Below, in pieces: positions 25,212 to 34,873 of a stretch of DNA of 47,432 nt (position 1 is its first letter; every line of letters begins with the position of its first letter). The notes beneath the pieces were generated by a model that was not told where the DNA came from, made no database searches, and was given only the letters and a program-made list of their open reading frames with translations. Origin of the DNA: Amycolatopsis sp. A133 (GTDB taxonomy: Bacteria > Actinomycetota > Actinomycetes > Mycobacteriales > Pseudonocardiaceae); contig NZ_JAVHJU010000055.1 in assembly GCF_031082405.1 (NCBI RefSeq), forward strand, positions 1 to 47,432, read 5' to 3'. A program made the translations under genes and the position numbers.

Positions 25212-27557
25212 ATGTCGCGTGATTCGGGGCCCAACGCCGAGCGGTTCCACAGAGCCATCAAGCGGGCCGTCGATCATCTTGGCGGTGACCGTGCGGCAAG
25301 CGCGAAGAGTGGCGTCAATAAGACCGTGTGGTACGGCGCCAAAGAGAACACGATTCCCAAGTTCGATTCCACCTGGCCCAAGATGCTGTCCGTGCTCGTC
25401 GACATCCCGCACGAAAAGACCGGGGTACAAGACTGGGACCGGCTCTACGCCGCTGCGGCGGCTGAGGTGGGCCGTCCGGTATTCGAGACTCGGCAGGCAA
25501 ATAGCCGGGTCGCCACCGCGGACCCCACATCCGGCCCCCCGCAGCAGCTGCCGGGCGGACCGACCTACTTCGCGGCGAGGGACGGTGAGCTCGCCGAGCT
25601 GGATCAGTTGCTGAGGGGGAACGCCGAAGATACGCCACCGATCGCGGTTGTGATCGGGCCGCCGGGTGTCGGCAAAACCGCGCTTGCCGTCCGGTGGGCC
25701 CGATCTAGGGCGTCCGCGTTCGCCGACGGTGTGTTGTACAGCGATCTCCGTGGCTGGGGCACCGACGATCCCGCCGACATCGAGGAACTCGTCGCGTCTT
25801 GGCTTCGCCAACTGGGCTTGAGCCCCGCGGCCATGCCCGACGACCTCGGCAGCCGGGCCGCGCTGCTTCGCAGCACCTTGGCCCGGCGGCGGATGCTTCT
25901 GGTACTCGACAACGCGCACACCGAGGAGCAGATCCGCCCGCTGTTGCCCGGCACCTCTTCGTGTTCGGTGCTGGTCACGAGCAGGCACGTGCTGCCCGGG
26001 CTGGCGATCCACCACAGCGCGCACCCCGTTCGGCTCGGGGTCCTGTCCGCCGCTGAATCGGCGGGGATCTTGCACGACTTGATTGGTCAACGCGCCGACG
26101 ACGAGCCCGAGGCCGTGACCTCGCTCGGAGAGCTTTGCGGCCACCTACCCCTGGTCCTGCTCATCGTCGCTCAGCTCGCTCGTGAGCGAGAGGCGGCCTC
26201 CCTGTCGGGCCTGGTGAGCGAATTGGCGGACGCCCAGGAGCGGCTCGATCAGCTGGACAGCGAAGACCCGAGGTCGGATCCTCGGACCGTGTTCTCCTGG
26301 AGTTACCACCAGGTGCCGGTCGATGCCGCACTCGTGTTCCGGAGGATCGGGCTGTTCCCAGGCAAGTCCTTCGACCTTGCCACCACCTGCGCGTTGACCG
26401 GGCTTTCCTCGCTGGCGGCGTCGCGAGCGCTGCGCGCGCTCGTTCGAGCCAACCTCGTCGCGGAGATTTCGCCGGGCAGGTTCGAGATGCACGACCTGCT
26501 CAGGCTCTATGCGCAAGACGTGCTGGGCGGCGAAGACGAGCCAGACCTCGTCGCATCGGCACGCATGCACCTGTTCGACTACTACCTGCACGCCACGTGG
26601 CGTGCCGACCAGCTGATCGAGCCGCACCGGTATCGACTGCCGCTGGAGAGTGCCGCGCCGGTTGCGCCTCCGTTCGACGATCGAGAAGGAGCGATGCGCT
26701 GGCTGGACGTCGAGTATCCGACAGTCGTGGCGCTGTGTCGGCAGGACCTGGTGGAGTTCGACGGACATCGTTGGAGGCTTGCCTTTCAGCTGCGGAGCTA
26801 CTTCTTCCGCACCAAGCGAATCTACGAGTGGATCGAAAGCCATGAGGGCGCCCTCGCCGCCGCGATCAGGTCGGGCGACGAGCTGGGCGAGGCGATGACC
26901 CGAAGCAACCTCGGCGTGGCGTTGCACGAACGGAACGACGATGCGGCAGCGCTGCCACAGTTCGAACAGGCGGAACGGCTTTTCACGACTGCCGGTGACC
27001 TCTACGGGGTCAGCAACTCCCTCGCCAACCAGGCTGTCGTCCACCGACGCAGCGGCGACTTCCAGCAGGCGCTCGACTGCAATCGCCGCGCACTGGCCTT
27101 CTACCGGGAGAAGAGCGCGCAACGCTACGTCGCAATAACATTGCGTAGCGTTGCGCTGGTGGCGCTCGAGCTCGCGCGACTCGACGAGGCCGAAGTTGCT
27201 CTCACGGAGTCTTTGGAAATTTGCGCCGCGTTGGACATGGACATGGACGCAGCCCGTTCGTGGAACACCTTGGGACAGGTCCATCTGCTCGCGAGGCGGT
27301 ACGGTTCCGCCGAAGCCGCCCATCGGACGGCGATCGACGTGGCTGGGCAGTGCGGTGCGCGGTTCGAAGAAGCCCGTGCACGTCGGGGGCTCGGGCGGCT
27401 GGCTCTGGCTGTCGGCGAACCGGCTGAAGCCGAGCGACACTGGCAGGATGCCCTTCGGTTGCTCGAGGAAGTCGGGGCACCGAGCGCCGAGGAGGTCCGC
27501 GCCGAACTGGTCGCGCTCAGCTCAGGGCCAGCTTCTCCGAGATCCACTCGTGAATGA
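25212..27557 (+). CDS. NB-ARC-TPR STAND protein
   Basis: ATPase of 781 residues related in layout to the gene at 21501. The N-terminal 80 residues are a short helical domain that differs from the HTH of its neighbour (AKSGVNKTVWYGAKENTIPKF looks like a degenerate XRE domain). Then YFAARDGELAELDQLL, Walker A GPPGVGKTALA at 149-159, Walker B MLLVLDNAH near 228, GHLPLVLLIV and the MHD-like RFEMHDLLRLYA. The C-terminal half is TPR. The pairing with the 21501 gene suggests duplication. Its 3' end overlaps the opposing small gene by 41 bases. Confidence 0.88.
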   Translation: MSRDSGPNAERFHRAIKRAVDHLGGDRAASAKSGVNKTVWYGAKENTIPKFDSTWPKMLSVLVDIPHEKTGVQDWDRLYAAAAAEVGRPVFETRQANSRVATADPTSGPPQQLPGGPTYFAARDGELAELDQLLRGNAEDTPPIAVVIGPPGVGKTALAVRWARSRASAFADGVLYSDLRGWGTDDPADIEELVASWLRQLGLSPAAMPDDLGSRAALLRSTLARRRMLLVLDNAHTEEQIRPLLPGTSSCSVLVTSRHVLPGLAIHHSAHPVRLGVLSAAESAGILHDLIGQRADDEPEAVTSLGELCGHLPLVLLIVAQLAREREAASLSGLVSELADAQERLDQLDSEDPRSDPRTVFSWSYHQVPVDAALVFRRIGLFPGKSFDLATTCALTGLSSLAASRALRALVRANLVAEISPGRFEMHDLLRLYAQDVLGGEDEPDLVASARMHLFDYYLHATWRADQLIEPHRYRLPLESAAPVAPPFDDREGAMRWLDVEYPTVVALCRQDLVEFDGHRWRLAFQLRSYFFRTKRIYEWIESHEGALAAAIRSGDELGEAMTRSNLGVALHERNDDAAALPQFEQAERLFTTAGDLYGVSNSLANQAVVHRRSGDFQQALDCNRRALAFYREKSAQRYVAITLRSVALVALELARLDEAEVALTESLEICAALDMDMDAARSWNTLGQVHLLARRYGSAEAAHRTAIDVAGQCGARFEEARARRGLGRLALAVGEPAEAERHWQDALRLLEEVGAPSAEEVRAELVALSSGPASPRSTRE

Positions 27558-28008
27558 AGGCGGCCGTTTCGAGGTCGTGGTCGCCGAGGTGCTCCGCGTG
27601 CTCGTCGGCCGCGTCGGCAAGACCATCGTGCGCATCTTCGGCGAGCACGGCGGCCGACTCGACCTGCCCGTCGAGGTGATCACCCAGGGCGAGCGCGTAG
27701 GCGAGGTATGCGGTGGCGATCATGGTGCGCGGGTCGTCGCCTCCCAGCTTGTCGACCCGGTGTTGCTGCAGGTGCATCGCCAATTGCTGAAGATGGATCT
27801 CCGCGTCGACGTGGTCGCCGTCGAGGCGGACGCCGTCCGGGTCGATTCCTTCGGGAAGCTCCGCCTCGGTGGCGCCGATATCGGCGGCGCGGGTTCGTTT
27901 GCCGACGATCAGGTTCTGCAGTGTCGCCCGGGTTCGGGGGTGCTCGGGTCCTTGGCCGCGCAAGCGCAGGAGGAAGAGGTGCTCCAGGGTTTCAGCCGGC
28001 TCGTTCAC
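27517..28008 (-). CDS. Small helical-repeat protein at the end of the CHAT-TIR operon
   Basis: Protein of 163 residues. EHPRTRATLQNLIVGKR resembles the start of a TPR unit. The rest is acidic and helical (GDDPRTMIATAYLAYALALGDHLDG) and probably continues the helical-repeat theme of the upstream protein. GTG 28008 has AGGAGG six bases upstream and overlaps the end of the TIR-STAND gene by 17 bases, so the two are co-translated. It may be a detached C-terminal module or a regulator of the STAND protein. Confidence 0.65.
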   Translation of the reverse strand: MNEPAETLEHLFLLRLRGQGPEHPRTRATLQNLIVGKRTRAADIGATEAELPEGIDPDGVRLDGDHVDAEIHLQQLAMHLQQHRVDKLGGDDPRTMIATAYLAYALALGDHLDGQVESAAVLAEDAHDGLADAADEHAEHLGDHDLETAAFIHEWISEKLALS

Positions 28009-30394
28009 GCATTTCCTCCTTGATGATCAAGATGTTTTCCAGGGAGCCGAGGGTGTCGGGGTGGGTGGCTCCGAGCACGTCTGTGCGGATCGAGTGCACT
28101 TTCTGCATAAGTTTGAGGGCTTCTTCGAGATAGCCCAGCGCGCGGTAGCTGAGCGCCAGCCCGTTGAGCGCGTCGAGCGCGTTTGCGTTGTCCGGGGGCG
28201 CCGTGAGGTGCCAGCGAGCGCACACGCCGAGCCAGTACCGGTGCGCGATCCGGCGGTTTCGATTCTGGTCCGCGGTTGCGTCGCCGAGGTGCCCGCGGGC
28301 GATGGCGAGATTGCTGAGTGCCACGAGGGTTTCCGGGTCGTCCCTGCCCAATGCCGCTCGTCGTTTCCGGTACACGCTGCAAAGCAGCGCGTGGGCTGTT
28401 TCTGCTTCGTCGCAGGCCAAGTGTACGAGCGCAAGGTTGTTGATCGCGGTCAACGTCAGCAAGTCGTCGGCGCCCAGATCCCGACGAAGACCTTCGACGA
28501 CCTCTTGGCTGAGGCGCAACGCTCGGCTGAGGCGGCCTTCCAGCTGGTACGCCACGGCCAAGCCGTTCAGGACGACGTATCGGGTGTACGGATCGACCGA
28601 CCGCGATTCCACCGCGAAGTCGTGCAGCAGCTCGTACGTTGTGAGGGCACCACCGGTGTCACCGGCTTCGACCTGCGCCCGCCCGGATTCGTTCAGGAGA
28701 TACCGTTCGTCTGCGCCGACGGCCCAGCGGTCGCCGCCCGGCTCGACACCGGCCACGGCCCGGACGTGCGGCAGGTGGAGCAGGATCTCGCGGTGGCGTC
28801 CGGCGGCATTGGCGGACTCGACAGCCTCGGTGAGCGCGGCGAGGGCGGAGGCTCGCAGGCGCGCCCGGCGTCCTGAGGTGCCCAGGTGAACGCGTAGGGC
28901 CCGAGCGATCAGGGCGTGCATCGTCGGGCCGGCCTGGTCTCCGAGCTCGACGAGAGAACGCTCGGTCGCCAGCTGCAGGGCGTCTGGAAGTTCCTGTTCC
29001 GCGTTGTCGCCGGCAACGCGTCGGAGGACATCGGCTAGCAAGGGAGCGGGCACGACCACCGGGGCGAGCACGCTCATCGCAGCGGCGACGTCCTTGGCCT
29101 TGTCGGTGAGGGAGTCGAAGCTCCGAAGGAGGATCCTCGCGAACGGCACCGCGCACCCCACCGGGAGCTCGCGTTTGAGGTGGGCGGCCACCGCCAGCTG
29201 GTCAGCCTCACTCTCGGTGAGATCTGCGAGTAGCGCAACGTACCCGGCGAAGCTCGGCAACGTGGTCAGGCCGGCGGCGATCGTAAGCCCGAGGGCATGG
29301 TGGTCGAGGAGTTGCACGATTTCTCGCACAGCTTTCCGTTCGCCTTTCGCCGGTCCGGCGTAGGCCGTCAGAACGGCCTCACTCGATCCCGGATCGAGCG
29401 GCGGAAGATTCAGTTCTTGCGAGCTGGTACGGTCGAAGGACCGGCCGGACATCGACCGTCCTCGAGTCGTGACCAGCGTCGTGCCACGCCGAGTCGGAGC
29501 GATCAGCCGGTTGAAGACCGGTTCGCTCGTGGTCGCCGGCACGTCGTCGACGATCCAGAGGTACTTCGTCGCACGCCGGTCCAGTTCTGCGGGGAGATCC
29601 TCATGGTGAGCGAGGCCGAGCCGTCGCGCGATCGCGGCCATCTGCTCTTGAAATCGCACCAAGACGACCTGGTCGTCGACCTCCCCGCCAGCGCTGCCTT
29701 CAAGCCTGACGACGAAAACCCCGCCCGGGTGGTCCCGTTCGAACAGCCGGGCGTACTGCAGACACAAAGCCGACTTGCCCTGGCCGCCCAGTCCTCGCAC
29801 GACGGCGACCGGCTGACCGCGGTCACGGGTCTTTTCTTGTGCTCGGAGGCCTTCGTGCAGTTCCCACAGCTCGGCGTGGCGTCCACGGAAGTACGCATCT
29901 CCAGGCAGTCCCCGGGGATACCAATCGGGCTCTTCCGGCGTGGGCGCATCGCCGAAGCGACGGCTGTCCTGCCGACGGACCTCGCGCACGATCGTCGCCA
30001 CGAACTCCGCCGAAAGCACCCCATGCCGGGGTAGCCGGAAGCGTGTCAGCTGACGTGGACGGACGTCTTCGGGGCCGACACCCTGCACAACTGCCATGAC
30101 TCGCGATGTGTCCCCGTCATCGAGGTAGTAGGAGGCGCAAAGGGCCCGATGGAGTTCGTCGCGGCAGTGCGGGCTCACCGGGAACCTTGGGGTGATGAGA
30201 GCGATCAGCGTTCGCGATCCGTACAGCGCTGCCTGGATGGAGGTGTCGAGCGGTGCCCACGCCGGACCGTTGATCTCGTCGCGGAACACGCTCAAGCCGG
30301 CTTCGGTCAGCGCGACCCGCAAACCCTCAGCGGTGACGGCATCCTCTGACTTGTAACACAGGAAGACGTCGTAGCAGTCGGCATCGGAGGTCAC
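27992..30394 (-). CDS. TIR-NB-ARC-TPR STAND protein
   Basis: NLR-like protein of 800 residues. A TIR domain at residues 7-140 (YDVFLCYKSED start, SVFRDE, then SPHCRDELHRA) carries E80, the position of the catalytic Glu of TIR NADases. The NB-ARC part has FRGRHAELWEL, Walker A GLGGQGKSAL at 201-210, and Walker B YLWIVDDV. The C-terminal half is TPR (LSRALRLSQEVVEGLRRDLGADDLLTLTAINNLALVHL). GTG 30394 overlaps the stop of the CHAT gene (GTGA), so the two proteins are translated together. By analogy to known TIR-STAND defence proteins, activation would deplete NAD; this is inference. Confidence 0.9.
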   Translation of the reverse strand: MTSDADCYDVFLCYKSEDAVTAEGLRVALTEAGLSVFRDEINGPAWAPLDTSIQAALYGSRTLIALITPRFPVSPHCRDELHRALCASYYLDDGDTSRVMAVVQGVGPEDVRPRQLTRFRLPRHGVLSAEFVATIVREVRRQDSRRFGDAPTPEEPDWYPRGLPGDAYFRGRHAELWELHEGLRAQEKTRDRGQPVAVVRGLGGQGKSALCLQYARLFERDHPGGVFVVRLEGSAGGEVDDQVVLVRFQEQMAAIARRLGLAHHEDLPAELDRRATKYLWIVDDVPATTSEPVFNRLIAPTRRGTTLVTTRGRSMSGRSFDRTSSQELNLPPLDPGSSEAVLTAYAGPAKGERKAVREIVQLLDHHALGLTIAAGLTTLPSFAGYVALLADLTESEADQLAVAAHLKRELPVGCAVPFARILLRSFDSLTDKAKDVAAAMSVLAPVVVPAPLLADVLRRVAGDNAEQELPDALQLATERSLVELGDQAGPTMHALIARALRVHLGTSGRRARLRASALAALTEAVESANAAGRHREILLHLPHVRAVAGVEPGGDRWAVGADERYLLNESGRAQVEAGDTGGALTTYELLHDFAVESRSVDPYTRYVVLNGLAVAYQLEGRLSRALRLSQEVVEGLRRDLGADDLLTLTAINNLALVHLACDEAETAHALLCSVYRKRRAALGRDDPETLVALSNLAIARGHLGDATADQNRNRRIAHRYWLGVCARWHLTAPPDNANALDALNGLALSYRALGYLEEALKLMQKVHSIRTDVLGATHPDTLGSLENILIIKEEMRERAG

Positions 30395-32901
30395 GGCCGC
30401 GAACTTCCGTAAGCTCCGTCCACACCAACCACGAAGAGCCCGGCCCACTCCGAGGGGCCGAGCTCTGGGTGCGCCGAGCGGATCTCGCGCTGTGCCTGCC
30501 GAACGGCCGCGCAGACCGGCGTGCCGCTGATGATCAACGCCATCGCGCGACTCGATACGAGGGCCGAACCGGCGCTGCCGATCGCGCCTGACCCGGCGAT
30601 GACCGTGTACGCACCGCCGATCAGCGCCCCGACCGCCAGGCTGAGCGGGTCCGTTCCGTATCGGCTCTCGGCTGTTCCGCTCCAGCACCCGTTGAGCACG
30701 ACCAGCGGAGGAAGCGGCGCGCGGGCGAGATCCGCCAGAGTCATCACCGAACGGGTGAGCAGCGAGTCCTGGCCGGTTCGAACACCGTGGTCGGCGACGT
30801 AGAGCAAGGACGTGTCGCCGAGCTCAGTCAGGGTGGCGATCGAGCGGTGTCCGGCGGACCAGGTGTCGAGGACGTCGACCTCGAGTTCGTGTCCCGGCAA
30901 GGCCGGATCGAGGATGCTGACGGCCGGACCCGACGGCGTCGGCGACGGATCGGCCAGCCGGTGCTTCAGCAGTTCCGAGGTTCGCAAACTGGGGGTGACC
31001 AGGAGTTCCGCGGTCTCGGCGAGGGGAACGCTGTCGCGGGGAAGCGCCGCGAAGGGGAGTTGCCAGAGCCGGGGATCAGGGCACAAGACCACCGAGGGTG
31101 GGTGCTCCGGGCTGCCGGTCCACGCTTCGTCCGGTAGCAGGAAGGCACTCAGTGCTTCCCAGGTCGCCTTGGCGATTCCGCGCTGAGGCAACGGCTCGCC
31201 GGCGCTGAGGCGTTCCAGCAGCGAGGCAACGGCCGGACCAGCCGCCCGGACCGATGTTCGCCAGGACATCCACTTTTCGCGAACCGATGTGGCGCAGAAC
31301 CAGCCAGTCGTATCGGTTCCGACGTGCAGCACGATGACGACGTCACCGAGTTCATCGAGCTCGCTTTCCGGTGGGAGAGAATCCGGAAGTCGGAGTTCGG
31401 GCACGTCGTCCGCGGAAGCTCCGGACCCCAGGGCCCGCGCCGCTGCAGCCGCAGTCTCGAAGATCTGCTCCACCGCGTCCGGGTCTGCTCGTGACGCGGT
31501 CATAGGCAGCACATCGAGTCCTTCAGCGGGGTAACCGGCTCTGAGTAGCTCGTGGAGTACGTCGGCGCGGCCGGTTTCGGTGATCTGCGCGACCCCGTCG
31601 GCGTTTCCGACATCCGCGTGCACGAGGATCGCTCCTGAGTAGACCTCCTCCCGCTGCTCATGCATCGCCCAGCGAAACTGGGGTGGGCCCAGGTCGTCTC
31701 GCTGCAGATCTGCGGCCAGTAGCGCCGCTCTGGAGGCTTTGAAGCGAAGAACCGGCGAGACGTCGCGAAGTCGGGTCAGGTCGAAGAGCCCCAACATGGT
31801 GCGAGTGAGGTCGCGACGATCCGGTGCTGCCGCGACCGTCAGCACAATGGCGAGATGCCCGGCAGCCTCCTGGAGGTCACCGCCGGTCTCGATCAGGTGC
31901 CTTGCCCGGTGTCGATGCCAGCGCACGGCTTCGAGGCTCCGGCTGGACTCGAACAGCGGACGGCCGGCTTCGAGCACATCGGCGACATCCGCGCCACGAC
32001 CCAGTTCGTGCAGGACTTCCGCCTCTTCCAGAACGACCTGCCCGAGCCGGTAACGGTCGCCTTCTTCTGCATACTCCTGCCGCAGTCGTTCGGAGAGAGC
32101 CAACGCTAATTGGGGTTGTCCAACTGCTCGCAGGCAGGTGATCTGTCGTACCTGAGCGATCTTCACGTTGTTGTGGCTCTTGCCCATGAACAGCTCTTCG
32201 GCCCGCTGGTAGGCGGCGAGTGCTTCGCTGCCGCGTCCCACGGCCAGCTCGATTCCACCCTCGCGGAGTGCGACATGACCCGAAGTTTCGACGTCCGCGC
32301 CGAGGTCTTCGGAGAGCTGGCGTGCCCGTCGCACCGCGGAGACCGCGTCCCCGATGGCGCCGCGCAGACGATGAAGGACCGCTTGTTGGAGAACGACTTG
32401 GACATGAACTCGCGGGATACCCGCAGAATCCGGGAAACTCTTACACACGGCAAGAGCGCGTTCGCAGTAGGCCAATCCCTCGTCGTACGTCGCGGCGACT
32501 TCCCGGAGCGCCGCCAGCTCGCGCCACGCTCGGGCGTGGGACACCGCGGTCACGGCGTCGAGGTCGGTGGCGAGCAACGCGTGGTTCCATGCCTCGGCCT
32601 GGCAGAAGCCGGCGCGCAATCGGTGACGTTGAGCGACGAAGTAGCCGGCTTCAGCAGCTCGGTGGCGATCGCCCGAGACCGTCGCAGCGGCGCGTTCGGC
32701 GAGGAGCATGCGCAGCTCGCGCCGATCATCACGGTTCCGCCGCGCGGCAGCCGACTGCGCCGCGTAGAGCTTGGCGAGGACCGCGTATTCACCCGATTGG
32801 TGGGCGCGCAAGGCAGACTCCGGTACATCGGCATCGCCGCGGAAGGCGACAACTGGGCTGGCAAGCGGATCGAGGAGCTGGTCGACCGGTCCGGCGTTCA
32901 C
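30391..32901 (-). CDS. TPR-CHAT caspase-like protease
   Basis: Protein of 836 residues with helical TPR-like repeats over the first 500 (WRELAALREVAATYDEGLAYCERALAVC) and a C-terminal CHAT peptidase domain. The catalytic dyad is visible as H705 in LYVADHGV and C739 in VVLNGCWSGT, in the usual order and spacing. The final segment GAYTVIAGSGAIGS and SRAMALIISG also fits CHAT. Relatives are proteases released by a sensor in antiphage systems. It is the first gene of a three-gene operon with the TIR-NB-ARC protein, so it may be an upstream or downstream partner in one signalling cascade. The GTG start is uncertain. Confidence 0.88.
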   Translation of the reverse strand: MNAGPVDQLLDPLASPVVAFRGDADVPESALRAHQSGEYAVLAKLYAAQSAAARRNRDDRRELRMLLAERAAATVSGDRHRAAEAGYFVAQRHRLRAGFCQAEAWNHALLATDLDAVTAVSHARAWRELAALREVAATYDEGLAYCERALAVCKSFPDSAGIPRVHVQVVLQQAVLHRLRGAIGDAVSAVRRARQLSEDLGADVETSGHVALREGGIELAVGRGSEALAAYQRAEELFMGKSHNNVKIAQVRQITCLRAVGQPQLALALSERLRQEYAEEGDRYRLGQVVLEEAEVLHELGRGADVADVLEAGRPLFESSRSLEAVRWHRHRARHLIETGGDLQEAAGHLAIVLTVAAAPDRRDLTRTMLGLFDLTRLRDVSPVLRFKASRAALLAADLQRDDLGPPQFRWAMHEQREEVYSGAILVHADVGNADGVAQITETGRADVLHELLRAGYPAEGLDVLPMTASRADPDAVEQIFETAAAAARALGSGASADDVPELRLPDSLPPESELDELGDVVIVLHVGTDTTGWFCATSVREKWMSWRTSVRAAGPAVASLLERLSAGEPLPQRGIAKATWEALSAFLLPDEAWTGSPEHPPSVVLCPDPRLWQLPFAALPRDSVPLAETAELLVTPSLRTSELLKHRLADPSPTPSGPAVSILDPALPGHELEVDVLDTWSAGHRSIATLTELGDTSLLYVADHGVRTGQDSLLTRSVMTLADLARAPLPPLVVLNGCWSGTAESRYGTDPLSLAVGALIGGAYTVIAGSGAIGSAGSALVSSRAMALIISGTPVCAAVRQAQREIRSAHPELGPSEWAGLFVVGVDGAYGSSRP

Positions 32902-32947
32902 GGGGCCATCGAACCACGCCGACGGTGCCCGATGGCATCATCTTGAG

Positions 32948-34252
32948 ATGGCCGAGCAGTCCGTCGTCACCCGCTACCACCAGGACGTGGAGGATCGCGC
33001 GCGCGAACAACTCGAGGAAGCGCTGGACGAGGCAGGGTTCGCCAGCCGACGAGGGGTCGAGATAGGAGATCGGGGACCGGGGACGGTGCTCGTTCTGGCC
33101 GCCGTCCTGCTCGGCGGCGGGATGGCTGGGATGACCGCGGAAATCGCCAGCGTCGCCCGGGGCTGGCTCGCTCGTCAGCCGTCCGTCGTCGGTGGCGCGA
33201 AGTGCTGCGTGGAACTGGAAGATCCGGAAAGCGGCTTGACGGTCCGGATCACATCGGACGATCCGGACCGAGCGCTCCGGCTGCTGAAGTCGTCATGGAT
33301 GGCCGTCCCCGACGAGCCGATCGCCTGGCAGGGACACGCATGGGGCCCCGGACGGGGAGTGGCCGATCCGCGCCGGGTGTTCGTGATCCACGGTCGCGAC
33401 CGGCGACTTCGCCGTGGGATGTTCGACTTCCTCCGTGCGCTGAAGCTTGAACCTGTCGAGTGGGCTGACGCGCTGAAGCAGACGGGTAAAGGGGCGCCGT
33501 ACGTCGGCGACGTGCTGGACACCGTGTTCGCGGACGCGTTCGCGGTCGTCGTCTTGCTAACGCCGGATGACATCGCGCAGCTCCAGCCAGAACACAAGGA
33601 CGACGATGACGACCCGGATCTGCGGCCGGCGGGGCAGGCGCGGCCCAACGTCCTCTTCGAGGCCGGCATGGCGCTGGCGCTGTTCACGGACCGCACGATC
33701 TTCGTCGAGATCGGACGGCTCCGGCCGTTCACCGACATCGGCGGGCGCAACGTGGTGAAGATGGACGGTGAGGCGAAAGCGCGTACCCTGCTCGCGCAGC
33801 GGCTTGCCATGCTGGGGTGCCCGGTCGACTTGCAGGCCAGCACGGACTGGCTTGCGTCCGGCGACCTCCACCCGCCGGCGAAGTCGACCACCCCTCCTCC
33901 GCCGGCCGAGAAGCGCCCGGTCGACCCGGGCCCGCATGGCGGGATCACATCGGCCAACGGTGGTGCTCCGCACCGCAACACGGGAGCGGCACTCACGTTG
34001 GGAAACTTCAGCGTGAAGACGAGCGGTTTGGGTGGTCTCGAGGTGCACGGCGAAGCGCGCAGCAACAGATCCGACCCCGTGAGCGGTGTTCTCAAAGCGA
34101 CCTTCTTCGACGAGAACGGGAAGATCCTCGGAACCGCGACGGGCTTCGTGAACGAGGTGCTTCCTGACGAGCCCAAGATATTCAGCCTCATGAGCAATGA
34201 CGACATCGCGGAATACCACGACTTCAAGGTGCAGGTCGACGCGGCCTTCTAG
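32948..34252 (+). CDS. TIR-like (PF10137) effector with N-terminal adaptor and FxLYD-like tail
   Basis: Protein of 434 residues divergent from the CHAT gene, only 46 bases away. Residues 1-120 contain a hydrophobic helix (VLVLAAVLLGGGMAGMTAEI) and a strand pair (ESGLTVRITSDDPDRALRLL), the layout of the EACC1-type effector-associated module of actinobacterial STAND systems; this resemblance is weak. Residues 143-292 are a TIR-like nucleotide-binding domain (RRVFVIHGRDRRLRRGMFDFL, APYVGDVLD, PNVLFEAGMAL with candidate catalytic E238). Residues 342-434 look like an FxLYD-type beta domain (VLKATFFDENGKILGTATGF). I infer an NAD-directed effector recruited through its N-terminal adaptor. Confidence 0.82.
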   Translation: MAEQSVVTRYHQDVEDRAREQLEEALDEAGFASRRGVEIGDRGPGTVLVLAAVLLGGGMAGMTAEIASVARGWLARQPSVVGGAKCCVELEDPESGLTVRITSDDPDRALRLLKSSWMAVPDEPIAWQGHAWGPGRGVADPRRVFVIHGRDRRLRRGMFDFLRALKLEPVEWADALKQTGKGAPYVGDVLDTVFADAFAVVVLLTPDDIAQLQPEHKDDDDDPDLRPAGQARPNVLFEAGMALALFTDRTIFVEIGRLRPFTDIGGRNVVKMDGEAKARTLLAQRLAMLGCPVDLQASTDWLASGDLHPPAKSTTPPPPAEKRPVDPGPHGGITSANGGAPHRNTGAALTLGNFSVKTSGLGGLEVHGEARSNRSDPVSGVLKATFFDENGKILGTATGFVNEVLPDEPKIFSLMSNDDIAEYHDFKVQVDAAF

Positions 34253-34873
34253 GTTCGGCAGCTGCTTGTTCATCTGCCGTTGCAGTTCGCTGGCGATGTC
34301 TTCGGGGCGCCGGACGTAGATGCGCGCGGACACCTCGACCGCGGCGGGCAGCCGGTCGGCGTGCTGGATCCAGGGGTCGTCGACCTCGGGGATCTGCAGG
34401 CCGTGCATCTGCCCGACGGTGAGCACGGCCAGGTGGCGCGAGACGCCGGCGTTGGAGCCGGTGCGGCCGCGGACGGTCACCGTCGGCGCGTACGGGTCGG
34501 CGTAGTAGTCGGCGGCGTCGGTGAAGCTGGCCAGGTCTTCGGGCTCCCAGGCCGCGCCCGGCACGGCGGGCATGTTCCGCGGGGCGGGCAGGCCCAGGGA
34601 GCAGGAGCGGTGCATCAGCCAGGACATCTCCTCGGCGTGCACCGGACGGCCTTCCAGCCCGGCGCTGCCGATGACCTGGTCGAGGTGCTCGACCTCGGAG
34701 TCCAGCGCGGTCAGCTCGGCGTCGACGGCTTCGGGCAGGATCTTGCGCAGCACCGGCGCGGCCCGCTCGACCGCGCGGTCGACCATCCGCCGGGTCTGCA
34801 CCTGGACCCCCAGGTAGACCTCTTTTCCGCCATCGTACGGAGCCATGAGCTGTCGTCGGTCACGCTCGGTCAT
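34253..34873 (-). pseudogene. Remnant of a VirB4-like conjugation ATPase
   Basis: About 207 residues that match only the middle of the actinobacterial VirB4-like type IV secretion ATPase. Landmarks are KEVYLGVQVQTR, DQVIGSAGLEGRPVHAEEMSWL, MHRSCSLGLPAPR, HLAVLTVGQMHGLQIPE and SELQRQMNKQLPN. In intact relatives this lies between about residues 130 and 330, before the ATPase domain. Here it ends within four bases of the stop codon of the TIR-like gene, and no Walker A motif follows. The frame continues only as an antisense shadow. I infer that recombination bringing in the defence genes cut away the rest. Confidence 0.75.

Noticed and set aside
26145..27440. 431-residue open frame on the minus strand
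   Set aside because: Antisense to the NB-ARC-TPR gene; no motif of its own.
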